Positions 1-12,100 of a stretch of 64,000 nt of DNA are shown piece after piece (the first letter of the stretch is position 1; each line of letters opens with the position of its first letter). A model generated the notes under the pieces. The model saw only the letters and a program-made list of their open reading frames with translations, made no database searches and was not told the origin of the DNA. This DNA is from Helopsaltes ochotensis (Eukaryota; Chordata; Aves; Passeriformes; Locustellidae), in contig VXBM01000219.1 in assembly GCA_013400155.1 (NCBI GenBank), positions 519,131 through 583,130 on the forward strand. Direction: 5' to 3'. Both the position numbers and the translations under genes were made by a program.

Positions 1-3000
1 GGGTCGTTGGGCCACCTTCATCCTGCCTCTGGATTATTTCTACTTCAAGAAGCAGAACTTAAACTGTCTAGTGTCACATGAGACACCAATTACCCTGAGG
101 GGACAATGCTTTTACTGCCTGCTCCATGTTAAACAATACTATTCATATCTTCATTCTACTACCCACCGGGCCTAACATACAATAACTTTTCTCCCCCTTG
201 CTCTTCTCCTGCACATCTTTTCACCTCCCTCCTGAAGTCCCATGATCCAGGAATTCTGTTGAGATTCCAGTGCTTTGGTAGCTTCACTTGGGTCTCTGAC
301 TTGTGGTGGTAACTAGTCATGCTTTTTAGGCCTTTTTGTCCCTTGCAGTTAACCTGATTGAGCTCCTACTATGCATCTTCCAGCCTAGGTTGTCATCTAA
401 AATACAGAGTGCTACTGTCACACTCACTTCTCCTGTTTCTGGAGTCAGCTATGTCTTGCCTTCAGTGGAGCTCTTCCCTTTGAGCATGATGAGAAGCCAC
501 GGGGAGGGAGCCAAGCCTACCTATGTATTCCTAGTGTGACCTGGCAGATTGTGGTGTTGGTGCTCAGCTACTTCTGGAATGGATCCCTTGGGCTTTTGAT
601 TTGACACTTACACATTTCTCCCATTTGCCTCTATCTTTTCCTCTCCCCCTAGCTCTGCTTTGCTGGCTCCTGTCAGTTTGGAGGTTACTTCAGAGACTGC
701 TGCATACTGTGGACTCAGCCCCAGGCTGGCTCTGCTGCTTGCATTCTCAGGTTGCCAACTTTATAGACATTACAATTGATTTGATTCTTCCCCTGCTCCT
801 TTATGAATATAAAAGTTGTTAGCTGTGGATTTAGATATGAGTATGGAGGGATCAGAATGGATTGCTGATGCTGTGTATTGGGAATATCACTGCTATCAGT
901 GCCCAGTATAGGTTCTGTAGGTGGCATGCAAAGATAAGCTGCTTTTATTTCAGTTGTTCATTCTTCTGACTCCATTGTGGTCTGGAGCCATGGCTGCATC
1001 CTGAGTTCTGCCTCAAGTGCCAGCACTGCAGCAGATAAGTAGCAGGTTCTGCAGATGTGCAGGCTGCAGGTTTCTGTGCTAATGGCTGGGCTCTTTGCTC
1101 TGTTCAGCCAGTGGCCAGCAGCAAGGAGTGGTGTAGACCAGAAGAGGGTAGGAAATGCACGTGAAACACTGCCCCAACTACTTAAATAAGAGACCTGGGT
1201 GCAAATCCTCACTTTTAGAGGGGTCTTGGGCACAGCAGGTTTCCTGTTGTTACACGTGGTACAATAGCTGTGACATCAGGAAGCTGTATGGGAGATGAGT
1301 GGATGGTCCTTGCAGGGACCTCTTACACAAGGTACTTGGTGAGAGAGCCTTTGCCTTACAGAAGTGGTTCCAGGACTGTCTGTCAGAGGTGGGACAGGGA
1401 GTAATAACCCTAGTAGCAGTTCCAAGGGATGGTTTTGCTACCTACTTGGTTTTCCTTCTGGGAAGAAAGGCTGGTGCAGGGGATCAGGGCACCAGCAGTG
1501 GGTCTCTGCGCTGTCCTCATCTTTCGACAGAGCGATGACTGGGGAGAGTGACTGGGCAACTGTTTTTTATGGAGGTCTGATAAGGCTTTGCAATTTTGAG
1601 ATATTTGCCCCTTCCTGCACAGATCTTTCAAGCTGACCTTTGCTATAGTGGAAGGCACCCTTAGCAGTAAAGCTTGCTAGCTTTTGTAACACAAAGTCTA
1701 TTCTCTAATGTGTTCTTATTTGTAAGATTCTTGTTCAGTTACAGATGCCAATGCTGAGCAGCAAGTAAAAAGGAGCCCGTTCTGGATTTCCTTTTTTGTT
1801 TTTGTCTGTTTTTAGCAACAACTTCCTACTGGAAGAAATGCGTGTACAGATTATAAAAGTCTAGAGGGTGAATATTTCTGTAATAAAGACTTTGCTAAAA
1901 AATATATATCTATGCCTATGACTTGTGCATTGAAGTGTTTTCCCCTTGCTTCCTCTCCACCCCTTTCTGCTTTACATGCAGATCACTGACATCTTGTTTG
2001 TTTGAAGTATCAAAAGGTCTCTGAGGTGCATGTGTGAGGTCGGTGTGGACTGTAAAGATCCTGCCCAGCACGGGCAGGTGGCAATTTTTCTGGGCTGTAT
2101 TCTAAAGTAAAGTTTGCCTTGTTTTATGAAGTATTTTTGGCTTAGGGTGAGCTGACTAGTGGTAGTTCCTTGAATTGCCTGCTATCTTCTAAGCTAAATA
2201 TTTGAAGATGTTGCTTCAAATCTGCACAGTCTGCACAGTTTGAAGCCGTAAGCCTTGGGGACTAATTCTGATACAATACAAGCTTGCTGCTATGCCCACA
2301 GTGCATACAGGCAGGCTTAATGATACCATTTTCCCCTACTCATCTGAAGCTGGATTCCTTGGCCCCTGCCCTGCCACTGTGAGAAGAAAGCAAGCTAGAT
2401 GGCCCTTTTTTGTAGTTTATGTCACCACATGCTGGCCTTGACTGAAAAGTTCCTTGGAAATAGATAGACCAAATATATAAATCTTCCTGTGTTTCTCAGC
2501 TAAGCAGTTGAGAAGTGAATATGAGCTAGACCTCAAAATTCCTTCAGATCCCGCACCATATTGGTGCGTCTGGAGATTTGAAATGGCTTAGAGGAACCTA
2601 AGGTAGTGTGCTAATGAATTTTACAGCTGTTGCTTTAGGAAATAATAAGCATGACCTAAGTCCTGATGCATGTTTGAAGAAACAGAATGAAGTTTGCAGA
2701 GAAGGTACTGGGGTGCTACCAACAAACACTGGTGGCAACTGGTCTAAGTCAAGGTTTCAGGAACCCTCTGCTCTGAGTGCAGAGCAAGAGGGGCTTAAAT
2801 GGATCCTGGACTCACAGTGGGGTGCAATGGTCTGTCTTACCTGTGAGTACGACCTGTTCCTTTAGGCTGTCTCGGGCTGTGCCTGAGGAGAGCTTGATTC
2901 TTGGTCGTTTGGAGTTTCCCCTTTCTGGTAGGTTTCCTAGAGTACCGTGTTTTAATCAGGTGGTAATGCTTTCCAAGGGCCCCTCGATTTAGGGGGCCAC

Positions 3001-6000
3001 ACTTCCTGGCAAAACTGCCAACCCTGGCCGGATGGCTCCTAGGTGGGGAAGGGTGCTGCTGGTTTCCATTCAGCCTGTTGTGGAGCTGGAAGGAGAAAGT
3101 AGGGGAGTTGAGGGCAATTGCTTGTCCGCAGCTTGGGCCCCCAGCTTCTCGAGCTCTGTGGAAACCACTTGTCTTTGGCCACTGGAGGGAGGTGTTCCAC
3201 CAAGAAAACCCAGCCCGAGATGGTCCCAGGAGAGTGAGATGACACCGATCGCTTCCTTCTGCTCCCAGTTACTCCTGGCAGCAGGGTAGCTAAATTAACT
3301 TGTAATTACAAATGCACTCTCCTCGTAAATGATTTGTGCTACATGCTTGGCATTTTTAGGGATAATTATCCCTTCCATTTCTTGGAGAAGCGCACAGTTG
3401 GATATCTTGTTGCACTTCCACTACTTTTTCCACTACTGTGAGAGATGTGTTTCCTTCTTGTGCTTCTACTCTACCTAGCTCTGGAAGTTCAGCATAAGGA
3501 AATTCCCAGGATGCTTCTTGTTCCCATTTTTACCTGTTTCCCTCCAGCCTTAGTTCCTCTGAGTTGTCAATCTGTGGGGAAGGAGAGGGCATTGAATACT
3601 TATAAATTAGATCTAAAAAAGATTCTAGGAAGAAAGTCGTCAGACCTTCAGAGATTAAGGAATCTGCTGCCGCTGCTCCTTGGGCCAGGCTCCCAGCTCC
3701 TCCCCAGAGGTGAAGGTTTGCTGTTGGAACTAGAAATCAGCCTAGAAATCCCTTCTTGGGAGCTGCAGTGTTTGTCTAGCAAAGGCCCCAGCGCCAGCCT
3801 CTGCAGAAGCTCAGCACATGGAAGCATTTTGTGCACAGCCAACAAGCTGCTCTGTAGCTGTCCCAAGCCAATAATTAATATTGCAAGAGCAGAGTTGTGA
3901 CCACCCTGTGGCCTGAAGCGAGGCCCCTAGTAATGAACTGGTGACGTTTCTTGTTCTGTGTGATCGTGAAGCACGCACGAGCTGCTATAATTCTTTCCAT
4001 GGGGTGTTTTTTACTTCTGGAGAGGGAAGAGGAATTGCATTAGTTAGAGTGGCTGTGGGTAAGTCTATAGGTCACAATGCATCTTGTTTTCTGTATGGCA
4101 CATACTCAAATTCAACATGTGGCAGCTGTTCTTTTCCCTATAACTCTCCCATGTGTGGTGGTGTGGCTGGTCCCTGCCAGCTTTGTTCAGGATTTAGGCT
4201 GAATGTGATAGACTTCAGAAAAGCCTGGTTTCTGGCTGCCAAAGGACAGACTGCAAGTGGCGGTGTCAGACTCTGTGACATTGTTGAGGAAAGTGAGGAA
4301 CAGGCAGCCCCAGGGGCTCTCTGCTGAAAAGCCAAAGGACCCTGGGATTCCCACAAATGCTACCAGTCAATGCCATACATGGAGAACATACCCTCAATTA
4401 TTCATGGGCTGCCTTCATCCCATTAGCCTCTGAGACTCTGCTCTAGCCTTGGCCTTTTACTACATATAAACCTCAGTTAGCAGCCAGGATTTCTGAATGG
4501 CATCTTAAACTAGGTTGATACTAAAAGGTTGTCAGTGTAAAAATCTACTACTATGGAAGGCTTCAAACACTTGTAAACTGGCAAAAAATATGCAATTAGT
4601 GAACCAAAGCTATTAGTAAAATGTTGCTAGTAAAGCTGCTAAGTGTACTTTAGCCATTAAAAACAATTTCGAGCAGGTGTGTACTGGCAGAGTTCATGCA
4701 ATTTTTTTACCTTGTGGCAGGAAATTTCTCTGCCAAACATGGGAAATTACCTTCTCCTAAGTAAAGTGTGTAACCCTGGGCATGAATTCTGTTTTCTCAC
4801 AGGTATAAATTGTCTGGTTTCCTCTACTCTAAGCTCCTAATAATACATTTGCCTGGGATTTGTGTGCTGTTTGGCTTTTGTGGGGAATATTGGATGCTGT
4901 GTACCTGGAGAACAGTTATTTTCAGGTCTCTGGACAAAAATATTACCTCTGTTTAAAACAGGAGTCTAAGAGATGAACACTGCTCCAAGTAGTTCATAGG
5001 TGCTCTGTGAGGTATGGAATCTGAGTGGGAAAATCCTGCTTTAGGCCCCAAGGATGGCATTTTCATGCACTTCAATTAAATTTCTCTTTGGTATCTTCTT
5101 TCCTATAACTCTCTCACTGATGAATGGCATCATGAAGCAACTTCTCTGCCCTCAGCAATCCAGAGTTTAGCAGAAAGTATGGAAACCTACTTCTGTAACT
5201 ACAACAGGCCCTATATTTAGGAAACAAGAGAGCATTTTCCCTTCCCACCTATAGGGTCGAGATGTTAGTAACTCCCGTTCCTTCACAATGTTTCTTTGAA
5301 CAATGGCAGCAGCTCAGGGATCATCCTGATATTGCTCTTCATTCTGAGCGTTCTCCAGGTTAGGAACTATACTGACATCAGACCTAGGCCTCCTGCAGGA
5401 CCCCAGAGCCTCACTGTGTCACCAGAATGCCAGACCTTTTCCATCATGTGTCTGTGGCCAGCGTTATCTGCTGTTCATAACCTTAAATCTTCTCCATGTT
5501 GTCTCTTGTCCAAACAATTTTTCTGGAGGTTGTCAGCCTGAAGTTCCTCTGGAATGTCTGCCACCATCAGGTAACTGGCTCCAAAGCAACAGCTGTGACA
5601 GTGAAGGAGCTCAGAGGATTGTGCACCAGACTAACTTTTTCCTTCTTTTTGCCCTCCTTAGAGTTATAGACTGGACATATGGAAGTTCTTCAGAGACAGC
5701 AAGAATCCCAGAGCATGTGATAATCTGAATGGCTTACCCAGCATGCTTCTTGGGTATTTTCTGCATAGCACTTCTGGAAACTATTTAAGGCTTACTAGGG
5801 TGGAAATGTGAGGTCCTGTCATGTTATAGTATAGGCATGTGCTTTGTGCACTGAACTTGCAAAATGATGTCAGAATAGTATAACTCATGCAGCGATGTCT
5901 GCAGACAGCCTGGAACAATAACCCAGCACAGTGCAGACCTTTAATTCTGGCAGAGGTTTTTTCATGATACTCTTAAGTATTCAAAAAGAAGTTGTTCTTT

Positions 6001-6327
6001 TAATATGATGTTGTAATTAACTCTGGTAAGCACTGATTGGGAATTCTTTTGGCAAAACCATTTTTCCCTAGAGGGTATCAGTTCCTATAAAACAAAGTGT
6101 GGTTTTGTTTTTCTTTTTTTCCTTCTGCATACACAGACTGAAAATAGTTGAATAACTTCTGATTGAGGGATTTCTTCTGCTTTCTCAGTGGTTACCTCAC
6201 AGTAAACATTATGTAAAGGACTTGGAGTTGAACAAAATAGGATTATAAAGCTATATTCTAAGCTTGTGACCTAAAACCAGGGTGTAGTGGTCTTCTGAGG
6301 TGGGATAGACTGAGGAATTTTTGCCAA
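1..6327. other. Unique non-coding DNA, no gene recognised
   Basis: Stops are frequent in all six frames. The longest open stretches (about 3,445-3,900 and 3,941-4,327, + strand) show no domain, no family resemblance and no exon-like splice borders that I recognise. The only structure seen is a 9-base tandem duplication (unit TCTGCACAG) at 2,221-2,238. No CR1 or other interspersed repeat is recognisable by eye. Likely intron or intergenic sequence. Confidence 0.6.
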
Positions 6328-6465
6328 CCCTTTCAGTCAAGAATTTTTTCTAGTATTCAATCTAATCCCCCTTCTTCCCCACTCCCCAGTGCTACTTGAA
6401 GTTGTTTCCTCTCATCCTGTCACTTTTTACTTGGGCAAAGAGACTGACACCAGAGCAATTTGTGT
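6328..6465 (-). mobile_element. CR1 LINE fragment (internal 3' UTR part)
   Basis: Read on the + strand this is the reverse complement of the CR1 3' region. It carries recognisable successive CR1 words: CTTTCAGTCAAGAATTTTTT, then a variant of the 'ATCCAATCTAATC' word, then TTTCCTCTCATCCTGTCACT, then a variant of 'TTACTTGGG..AAGAGACTGACACC'. The terminal octamer repeats and the outermost 3' end are missing, so it is an internal piece and not a complete 3' terminus. It has diverged considerably and has no coding capacity. The edges are approximate. Confidence 0.82.
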
Positions 6466-8079
6466 TTTGGAGAGGCTTCTCTAGACTGCTGTGAGCAATT
6501 CTTCAGAGCTGCAGAACAAAGGGCAGAGCAGAAGTGAGGTGGGCTCCATGGAGTGTATGAGAGTAGATGCCTAGAGAAATCAGTAAATCAATGGATGCCC
6601 TTCCTCAAAACCAGGGCATTCCCAGTCACCAGGGAACTGAGTACAGTTTTGCACAGGATTTGACTTCAGTGCCTGAGTGACGGCAGGTGTGTCACTGGTA
6701 TCACGCTGGTGTTTGTGGAAACCAATGTTTCTCCTTGTGTGCTGTGAGGCTGGGGAGAGACTGGTGGAGAAACTGAAATGATGCAGCCACTGCTACTGTT
6801 GTGTGGGGTTTGGTGGGGTTTTTTGAAGGTGTTTTCTAGGGGTTTTTTGTTTGTTTGTTTTTGGGGTTTTTTTGGGGTTTTTTTTTGTCATCTTGTTTGG
6901 TTTTTAAGTGGAAATGCACGAGTGCCAGGTCTGTATGAGCCTGTGGAAGTGAGGTGGTGTGGAAGGTGGGCTGGGGCAGTGGGAGAGCCTCTGGAAGGTG
7001 AGGTGTACTCATAGGAAGGAACTGCCTAAGGAGGAGGGGGAGGCCCTGGTACATGGTCTGGAGGCGAGGGAGGTGTCTGGGACAGGGAGTGATGGTGTGG
7101 GGTTTGGCATGACAAGGCAATGACAGTAAAGGGCCCCCACAGTGCAGCACCCTGCCCTGAGGAGCCAGCCAGCATGGCCAGGTAGATTGGTTTGCTGAGC
7201 AAACGCCAAGCTGTGCTCTGGCCGTGAAGGGTAGCCAGAGGATGAGTTGCAGCCAGCCATGGGGGGGATATAGGAAGAAAATTTCTCTGGAAGAATTGTT
7301 CTCAGGAGACGGACTTACAAGACAGGTAGGGCAGCAGGTGGCTGGCTGTATGTCAGCTGCTGAGGTTTGCCATGTTGGTTCTTGCCAGTGGTGTGAGATG
7401 GATGAACAGAGCTTCCATGCCTGAGTGTGAGCACTCCAGTGTAGGGCTGCTGTTGTGGAAGTTGTCAGCAGGGAGCGCAGAAACCACAGCACCTTTAGCC
7501 TTAAGTGACTCTGTTGCCTTTCCCATTAACTTCAGGATCAGTTTGAAACCAATTGTTTATAAAACAATCTGTGAGGTTGCCAGAGTTGCCTTTTGAGTAG
7601 TTCCAAGTATTGGCAGTCTGTCTATTGCTTTATACACTCTCACCACAGATGTTATGAAAACAATCTCCTGCCTCCTGTAACACTGAGATTGAATGGTTTT
7701 TCTCACGCTTGCTGGCTCTTCCTGGAGTCCCCAGAAATTCCTGCTTTGGCTAGTGAATACCAAAACTTGATGAGAAAGTTTGTCTGCAGAATGCTGTGGG
7801 GTCCAGGCTCTTGGCTGCAAGCAATCTCCTCACACTGGTGAGCTGTGAGCAGAAGTGGGAAGATGTCCTACCAGGGACCAAGGCTCCAGAGAAGAGGTAT
7901 GTCTGGGATTTGGGAACCCTCTCTAGTTTTCTCTTAGATTTCCCTCAGCATCCCTGTGGTCATTAGTGAGGAGCTTGCCCTTTGTTAGGGTAGTGAAGCT
8001 GGTTACACCGGCTTTTATGTAATGACAAGACGCAGAGAGCACATCACAGTTCAGATGGCTATCATAAAATAAAGTTGGC
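6466..8079. other. Unique non-coding DNA with a G/T-rich tract
   Basis: Apart from the G4/T-run tract at 6,801-6,889, nothing is recognised. A long - strand open frame at 6,836-7,492 begins in that low-complexity tract and is rich in Pro, His and Leu. It overlaps open frames on both strands and resembles no known protein, so it is not annotated as a gene. Confidence 0.55.
6801..6889 (+). repeat. G4/T-run low-complexity tract
   Basis: Five GGGG runs (6,805; 6,815; 6,839; 6,863; 6,874) are separated by T-rich spacers, and the last four are each followed by 6-9 T. The two inner spacers are about 20 bases, the outer ones 6-7. The + strand could in principle form a G-quadruplex, although the long spacers make this uncertain. 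No gene function is implied. Confidence 0.8.
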
Positions 8080-8330
8080 AATTTCATGCCTGGCTATAGT
8101 GGAAGTTAATTAGCTCAAGTCTCTCTCTCATCTGAGCAAGGCAACAGCAGGATTATATTGTCTTCCTATTAGACGGTAGTCTTGCCTGACATGAAATGAG
8201 ATGTCTGGCGATTCTCATAATTGCATACAACTATTTATTTTTTACCACAGCTCAATTGTCTCACTCTTTAATAGGCAGCGAAATGGTAATGAGATCTTCT
8301 CCTCTCCTCTTGAATTCCTCACAAGCCATG
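8080..8330. promoter_or_regulatory. Candidate conserved non-coding element
   Basis: Single-copy, non-repetitive sequence with closely spaced homeodomain-type cores: TTAATTAG at 8,106-8,113, TAATTGCAT at 8,218-8,226 and GGTAATGAG at about 8,285-8,293. No frame is usefully open and no repeat is recognised. This texture is typical of vertebrate developmental enhancers, but such motifs are common by chance, and conservation has not been tested. The edges are subjective. Confidence 0.25.
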
Positions 8331-8866
8331 CTGAGGACTCCTGTGCTCCAGTAGCAAAGGGGAGGATAAAGCAGAAGTAGAGGAGAAAGCAGTCTCTTTG
8401 TTTCTACCCTGAAATCAGCTTGGTGGGAAAGGGTAGTCTGCTAGCTTCTGACTTAATGAAGGAATCTCCTTAGTAACTGTTTCATGCTTGAGCCCTTTAT
8501 TCTCCCAGACTAACAGAATTTCTGTCACATCCTCCTGTTGCTGCCAGCAGGACCTTATAAGAGCTTTGCTGACTGTTGTTTGCAGGAAGTAAAGTAACTC
8601 ATGTAATTGGTTTATAATATGCAGAGATGTTTCCTGTAAGGATAGAGGCTGAGGACCAGAAGGTTGAGAGTACAGTGTATTTCAGGATACTGGAAGGCTT
8701 GTAGTGCTTACAGCTCTGTTGTCAGATTTCATCAGTAAAGGAAAGCCTGCCTCACTGACAGTGGAAGATTATGGTTAGGATCTGTTGTGGTTAGCTCACC
8801 TGTCTATGGCAGACTGGTTATCTGATGGTCTTGATGGTCTGGTTAGGGGGTTAGGAGGAGTATATT
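8331..8866. other. Unique non-coding DNA
   Basis: I see no gene, repeat or motif cluster here. Sequence composition is like its surroundings up to the start of the CR1 3' end at 8,867. Confidence 0.5.
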
Positions 8867-9180
8867 TCATAGAATCACCACAGAGTAGTTGAGGTTGGGG
8901 GTCCACTACCTCCAATCCACTACCCCCTTTAATGAGCAGGGATGTCTTCAACCAGATCAGGTTGCTCAGAGCCCCGTCCAACTTGGCCTTGAAAGTTTCT
9001 AGTAAAGGTATATCTACCACCCTGCTGGCCAACCTGTTGCTGTGTTTCAACACTAGAATTTTAAAAACGTTTTTTCCTTATATGTGATCTGAATCTACCC
9101 TCATTCTGTTTAAAGCCACTACTTCTGTTCTATTGCAACAGGCTCTAGTAGAAGGTCTGTCCCCATTTTTCTGATAAGAA
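8867..9180 (-). mobile_element. CR1 LINE 3' end, 5'-truncated
   Basis: On the + strand it opens with the reverse-complemented CR1 terminal octamer (TCATAGAATC at 8,867-8,876). The usual 3' UTR words follow: a 'GAGCAGGGATGTC' box, 'ATCAGGTTGCTCAGAGCCCCGT', 'CTTGGCCTTGAA', and near the far end 'CTACCCTCATTCTGTTTAAAGCC' and 'GGTCTGTCCCCATTTTTCT'. The element is therefore inserted on the - strand and truncated at its 5' side. Weaker similarity may run on to about 9,260. The frames open across it are translations of untranslated LINE sequence, not a gene. Divergence is moderate to high. Confidence 0.93.
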
Positions 9181-12100
9181 CCTGTATTTGTGCTGTTGAG
9201 GCAAAGCCTACCCAGATAGCAGGGCTGCTATCAGATGTGCCAAGGGGAGCAGCCTGACATGCTGCATCAGTTTTAGGGTTCTCCAGAATTTTGAAGAGTA
9301 TAGTGTATGGTAATGAATATAAAGTGTGAAAGCAATTCCAACAGCCCTGGAGTTTTTTCTGCACTGTTACTTACAAGGACAATAAGGGCTAGAACAAGAA
9401 ATGCCAAAGCTGGTGTCTGCCCTTTCCTTAGGAATGAAGGAAGGCTGGTGTTGGTAGGATTCTTTGGCTTCAGTAACATCTTGCTCATTGGATATAAAAG
9501 GAGACATGGGTTAAGAATGAAGAGTGAATAGCTATGCAAGAAGGTTCTAGTTTAGGAAAACTTCTAGCACTAGAAATTCTTATTAATATATGGCTAAATG
9601 TGTTAGCTGTGGGGTGGAACACATTTAGAGAACACCTCTTACGACTATATTCTGAAAAACTAACACTGGGAAAAGAAACAATGATTGTGGGGTGAAAGGA
9701 GCTGAGAAGGTCAACCTATTGACTGGCTTAGGTTTAGACAGTAAATGAACTGTAAATAAAGCATTCTGGTGCCTGTTGGGTAGAAGGTTCTAGAGCAGTC
9801 TTTGTAATCTTAGCACCCACGGCACAGCAATGCTCCAGGACTGTGCCTGGCAAACCAGCAGCTGTGGTCAGCCTGCTAGCAGTACTTTGTTGCTTGGTCA
9901 GGGAGAAGTTCAGTCTCAGAAGATTCCTTCCTAAGCCTAGGCTTTATCACAGTGTGGTGTTAGTACCAGCAAGCTACATGATCCTACTGAACATAGTTCC
10001 GTCCACGATCCATGGAAGTATTTTATTATGTAAAAACAACTCACATTCTCCTCATTTTTCTTGCGTACCTTGATGATACACCATAACTGCTGAGACTTTC
10101 TGTCATCTAAATAATGTGCTTCAGTGATGCTGTTTTCTTGATCTGCTGCAAGCTTTGAGGGCATGATAAGAACTGGTCATGGCCTGTACTTCTTTTCCAA
10201 AAGTAAAATCTAACCCCAGCTGTACATCCAGTGTTCAAAAGAGTTTGATGTTGCAGACTCAAACAAAGCACAAGTCTGGGGGCCCTATCTGCCTGCCTGT
10301 ACAAATTTCTGGGATTCACGAACAAAAGGAGCTCCAGTTACTTCCTATTCATAATCCTAATTTTAGTTGAAGGCTGTTGAGGCACTGCTTTCCCCAAAGT
10401 AATCATGGCTTGGGAGGAGCTTTCTGGCATGCTTATGCTTAAGTTCGGAGACATACTTGCAGGAGTCTGGCTGAAACTCTTTGATGCTTGTATTTTGGAA
10501 CAAGAATTATAGATCCAACCTGACCCCTGGAGCTCACTTAGCTCTGCAATAGGTCTCTGTGCAAGTTCAGCTGGAGCCACAGGGTGTTTGTCACAACAGC
10601 CTCATCATGTTTGCCAGCCCGCTGGCATTGCAGTAAAAACTGTTTGTTGCAGCCTCCTAATGCTGGTCTTAACTGTGGTCTGCTAAAATCCAGAGGTCTC
10701 AGGGTAGGGGTAGGTTCTAGGATGTTACTGATGGCTGCCCATTGAAACAGGTCTCTGAATACAAGTTAGTGTGGAGCAAGTTTACTCCTAACTGCAGCAT
10801 TTAGAGAGAGCACAGAGTTGTAAGGCTGCTTTGAATTTTGGTACAGGTGACAGAACTGCTTGGTGTCTTCCCACCAGAGAGGCAGCCAGGATTTGGGCTG
10901 GAATTAAGATTTATCATTCTGTTCTGTCTGTCCTTGCCTACAGGGCAAGAATGAAGGCTGGTTCCAAGAAAGGTCATGGATATTTAGGTACTAGTCAGCA
11001 CAACCTTAGGTGAGGCCAAGCTTAGGAAGCAGTCAGGAGAGCTTGGGGACTAAAAGGGGTTTTGGGAATTTATTCAGGATTTGTAGTTTTAAGAGAGAAG
11101 TTGGTGATGGTTTTTGGTAAATACATGTGGCTTGATGTGGCAAGTGGCTGCTGCGCTGGATTTAAAGCTAAGATCAGGGAAAAGAAGTTTGGCATGATCT
11201 AAGGCTTCACCTCAGCCACAAGCTGATCTGATCTTGATGTGGAAATCACACCCCAAAAGCTTATGTGGTGTGCTGCAGAGTTGTCAGCTGTTGATCTTGT
11301 CACCATTATCCTACAGTTTCAAGTTGAAACTTTTTCTATGAGTCACATATCAGAATGCTGATTCTACTCCTTGGAAATCAAGAGTCAAGCTATGTAATAA
11401 ATCAGAAATATTTGATCCTGCCTTAATCCAATTATACAATTATATTTAATTTTAGTTTTCAGTTGTGTAAAATGTCATTGCATTGTCTTTTAGCAGTTTT
11501 CCTCCTTTCAGTATTTTTTTCCTCCCCCTCTCACCTCCCACTGCTCTTACCCTTCCTAAACTAAGGACTTGAAGAAAAAGGAGTGTGAAGACAGTGTTGT
11601 TGATGTGATAAAATATCCTATTTTATCCCATATTTAGCTGCAGAACTAGCAGCTTGAAACATTTTGATCTCTTAAAAATCCAGGGAGTGGGACTCTGGCA
11701 GAAATTTATCTTTTCTCATTCCTCGAAGGTATCCAACTCCCATTAAACCTTGGAATGGGGAATGCACTTTGAAGGCCCTTGAGCAAGGGCTTTGATATGA
11801 AAAGGGTTCAAGTTCCTGTGATCTGTGTGTATGAGGATTTCTTTCTTGGAAGCAGTTCCTCAGACCCATGTTGCAAAATGCCTTGTCATCTTAGTGCACT
11901 AATACTCCTTTCCAAAATGCTCTGAGAGCGGTTGTTTTGTTTAAGGGAAAGAGGAGGCAGAGAAGGGCGTTTCCCTTGTGCTTGCCAAGGTAAGAGGCAA
12001 ACCTCTTCTGAAGCTACTGCCATCCCCTATTACCCTTTAGGGCGTCTTGTCATCACCTGCTATTGCCAGAGAGTTTATGAACTTCCTCAATGCCCCATTC

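Noticed and set aside
3445..3900. 151-codon + frame with a hydrophobic N-terminus resembling a signal peptide
   Set aside because: There is no domain, cysteine pattern or family match, and no promoter or splice evidence. Leu-rich starts arise easily from CTT/CTG-rich DNA.
6836..7492. 218-codon - strand open frame
   Set aside because: It includes the translated G4/T low-complexity tract at its C-terminal end, is rich in Pro/His/Leu, overlaps open frames on both strands and resembles no known protein.
8796..9053. - strand 85-codon frame
   Set aside because: It is a translation of the CR1 3' UTR and flank, not a gene.
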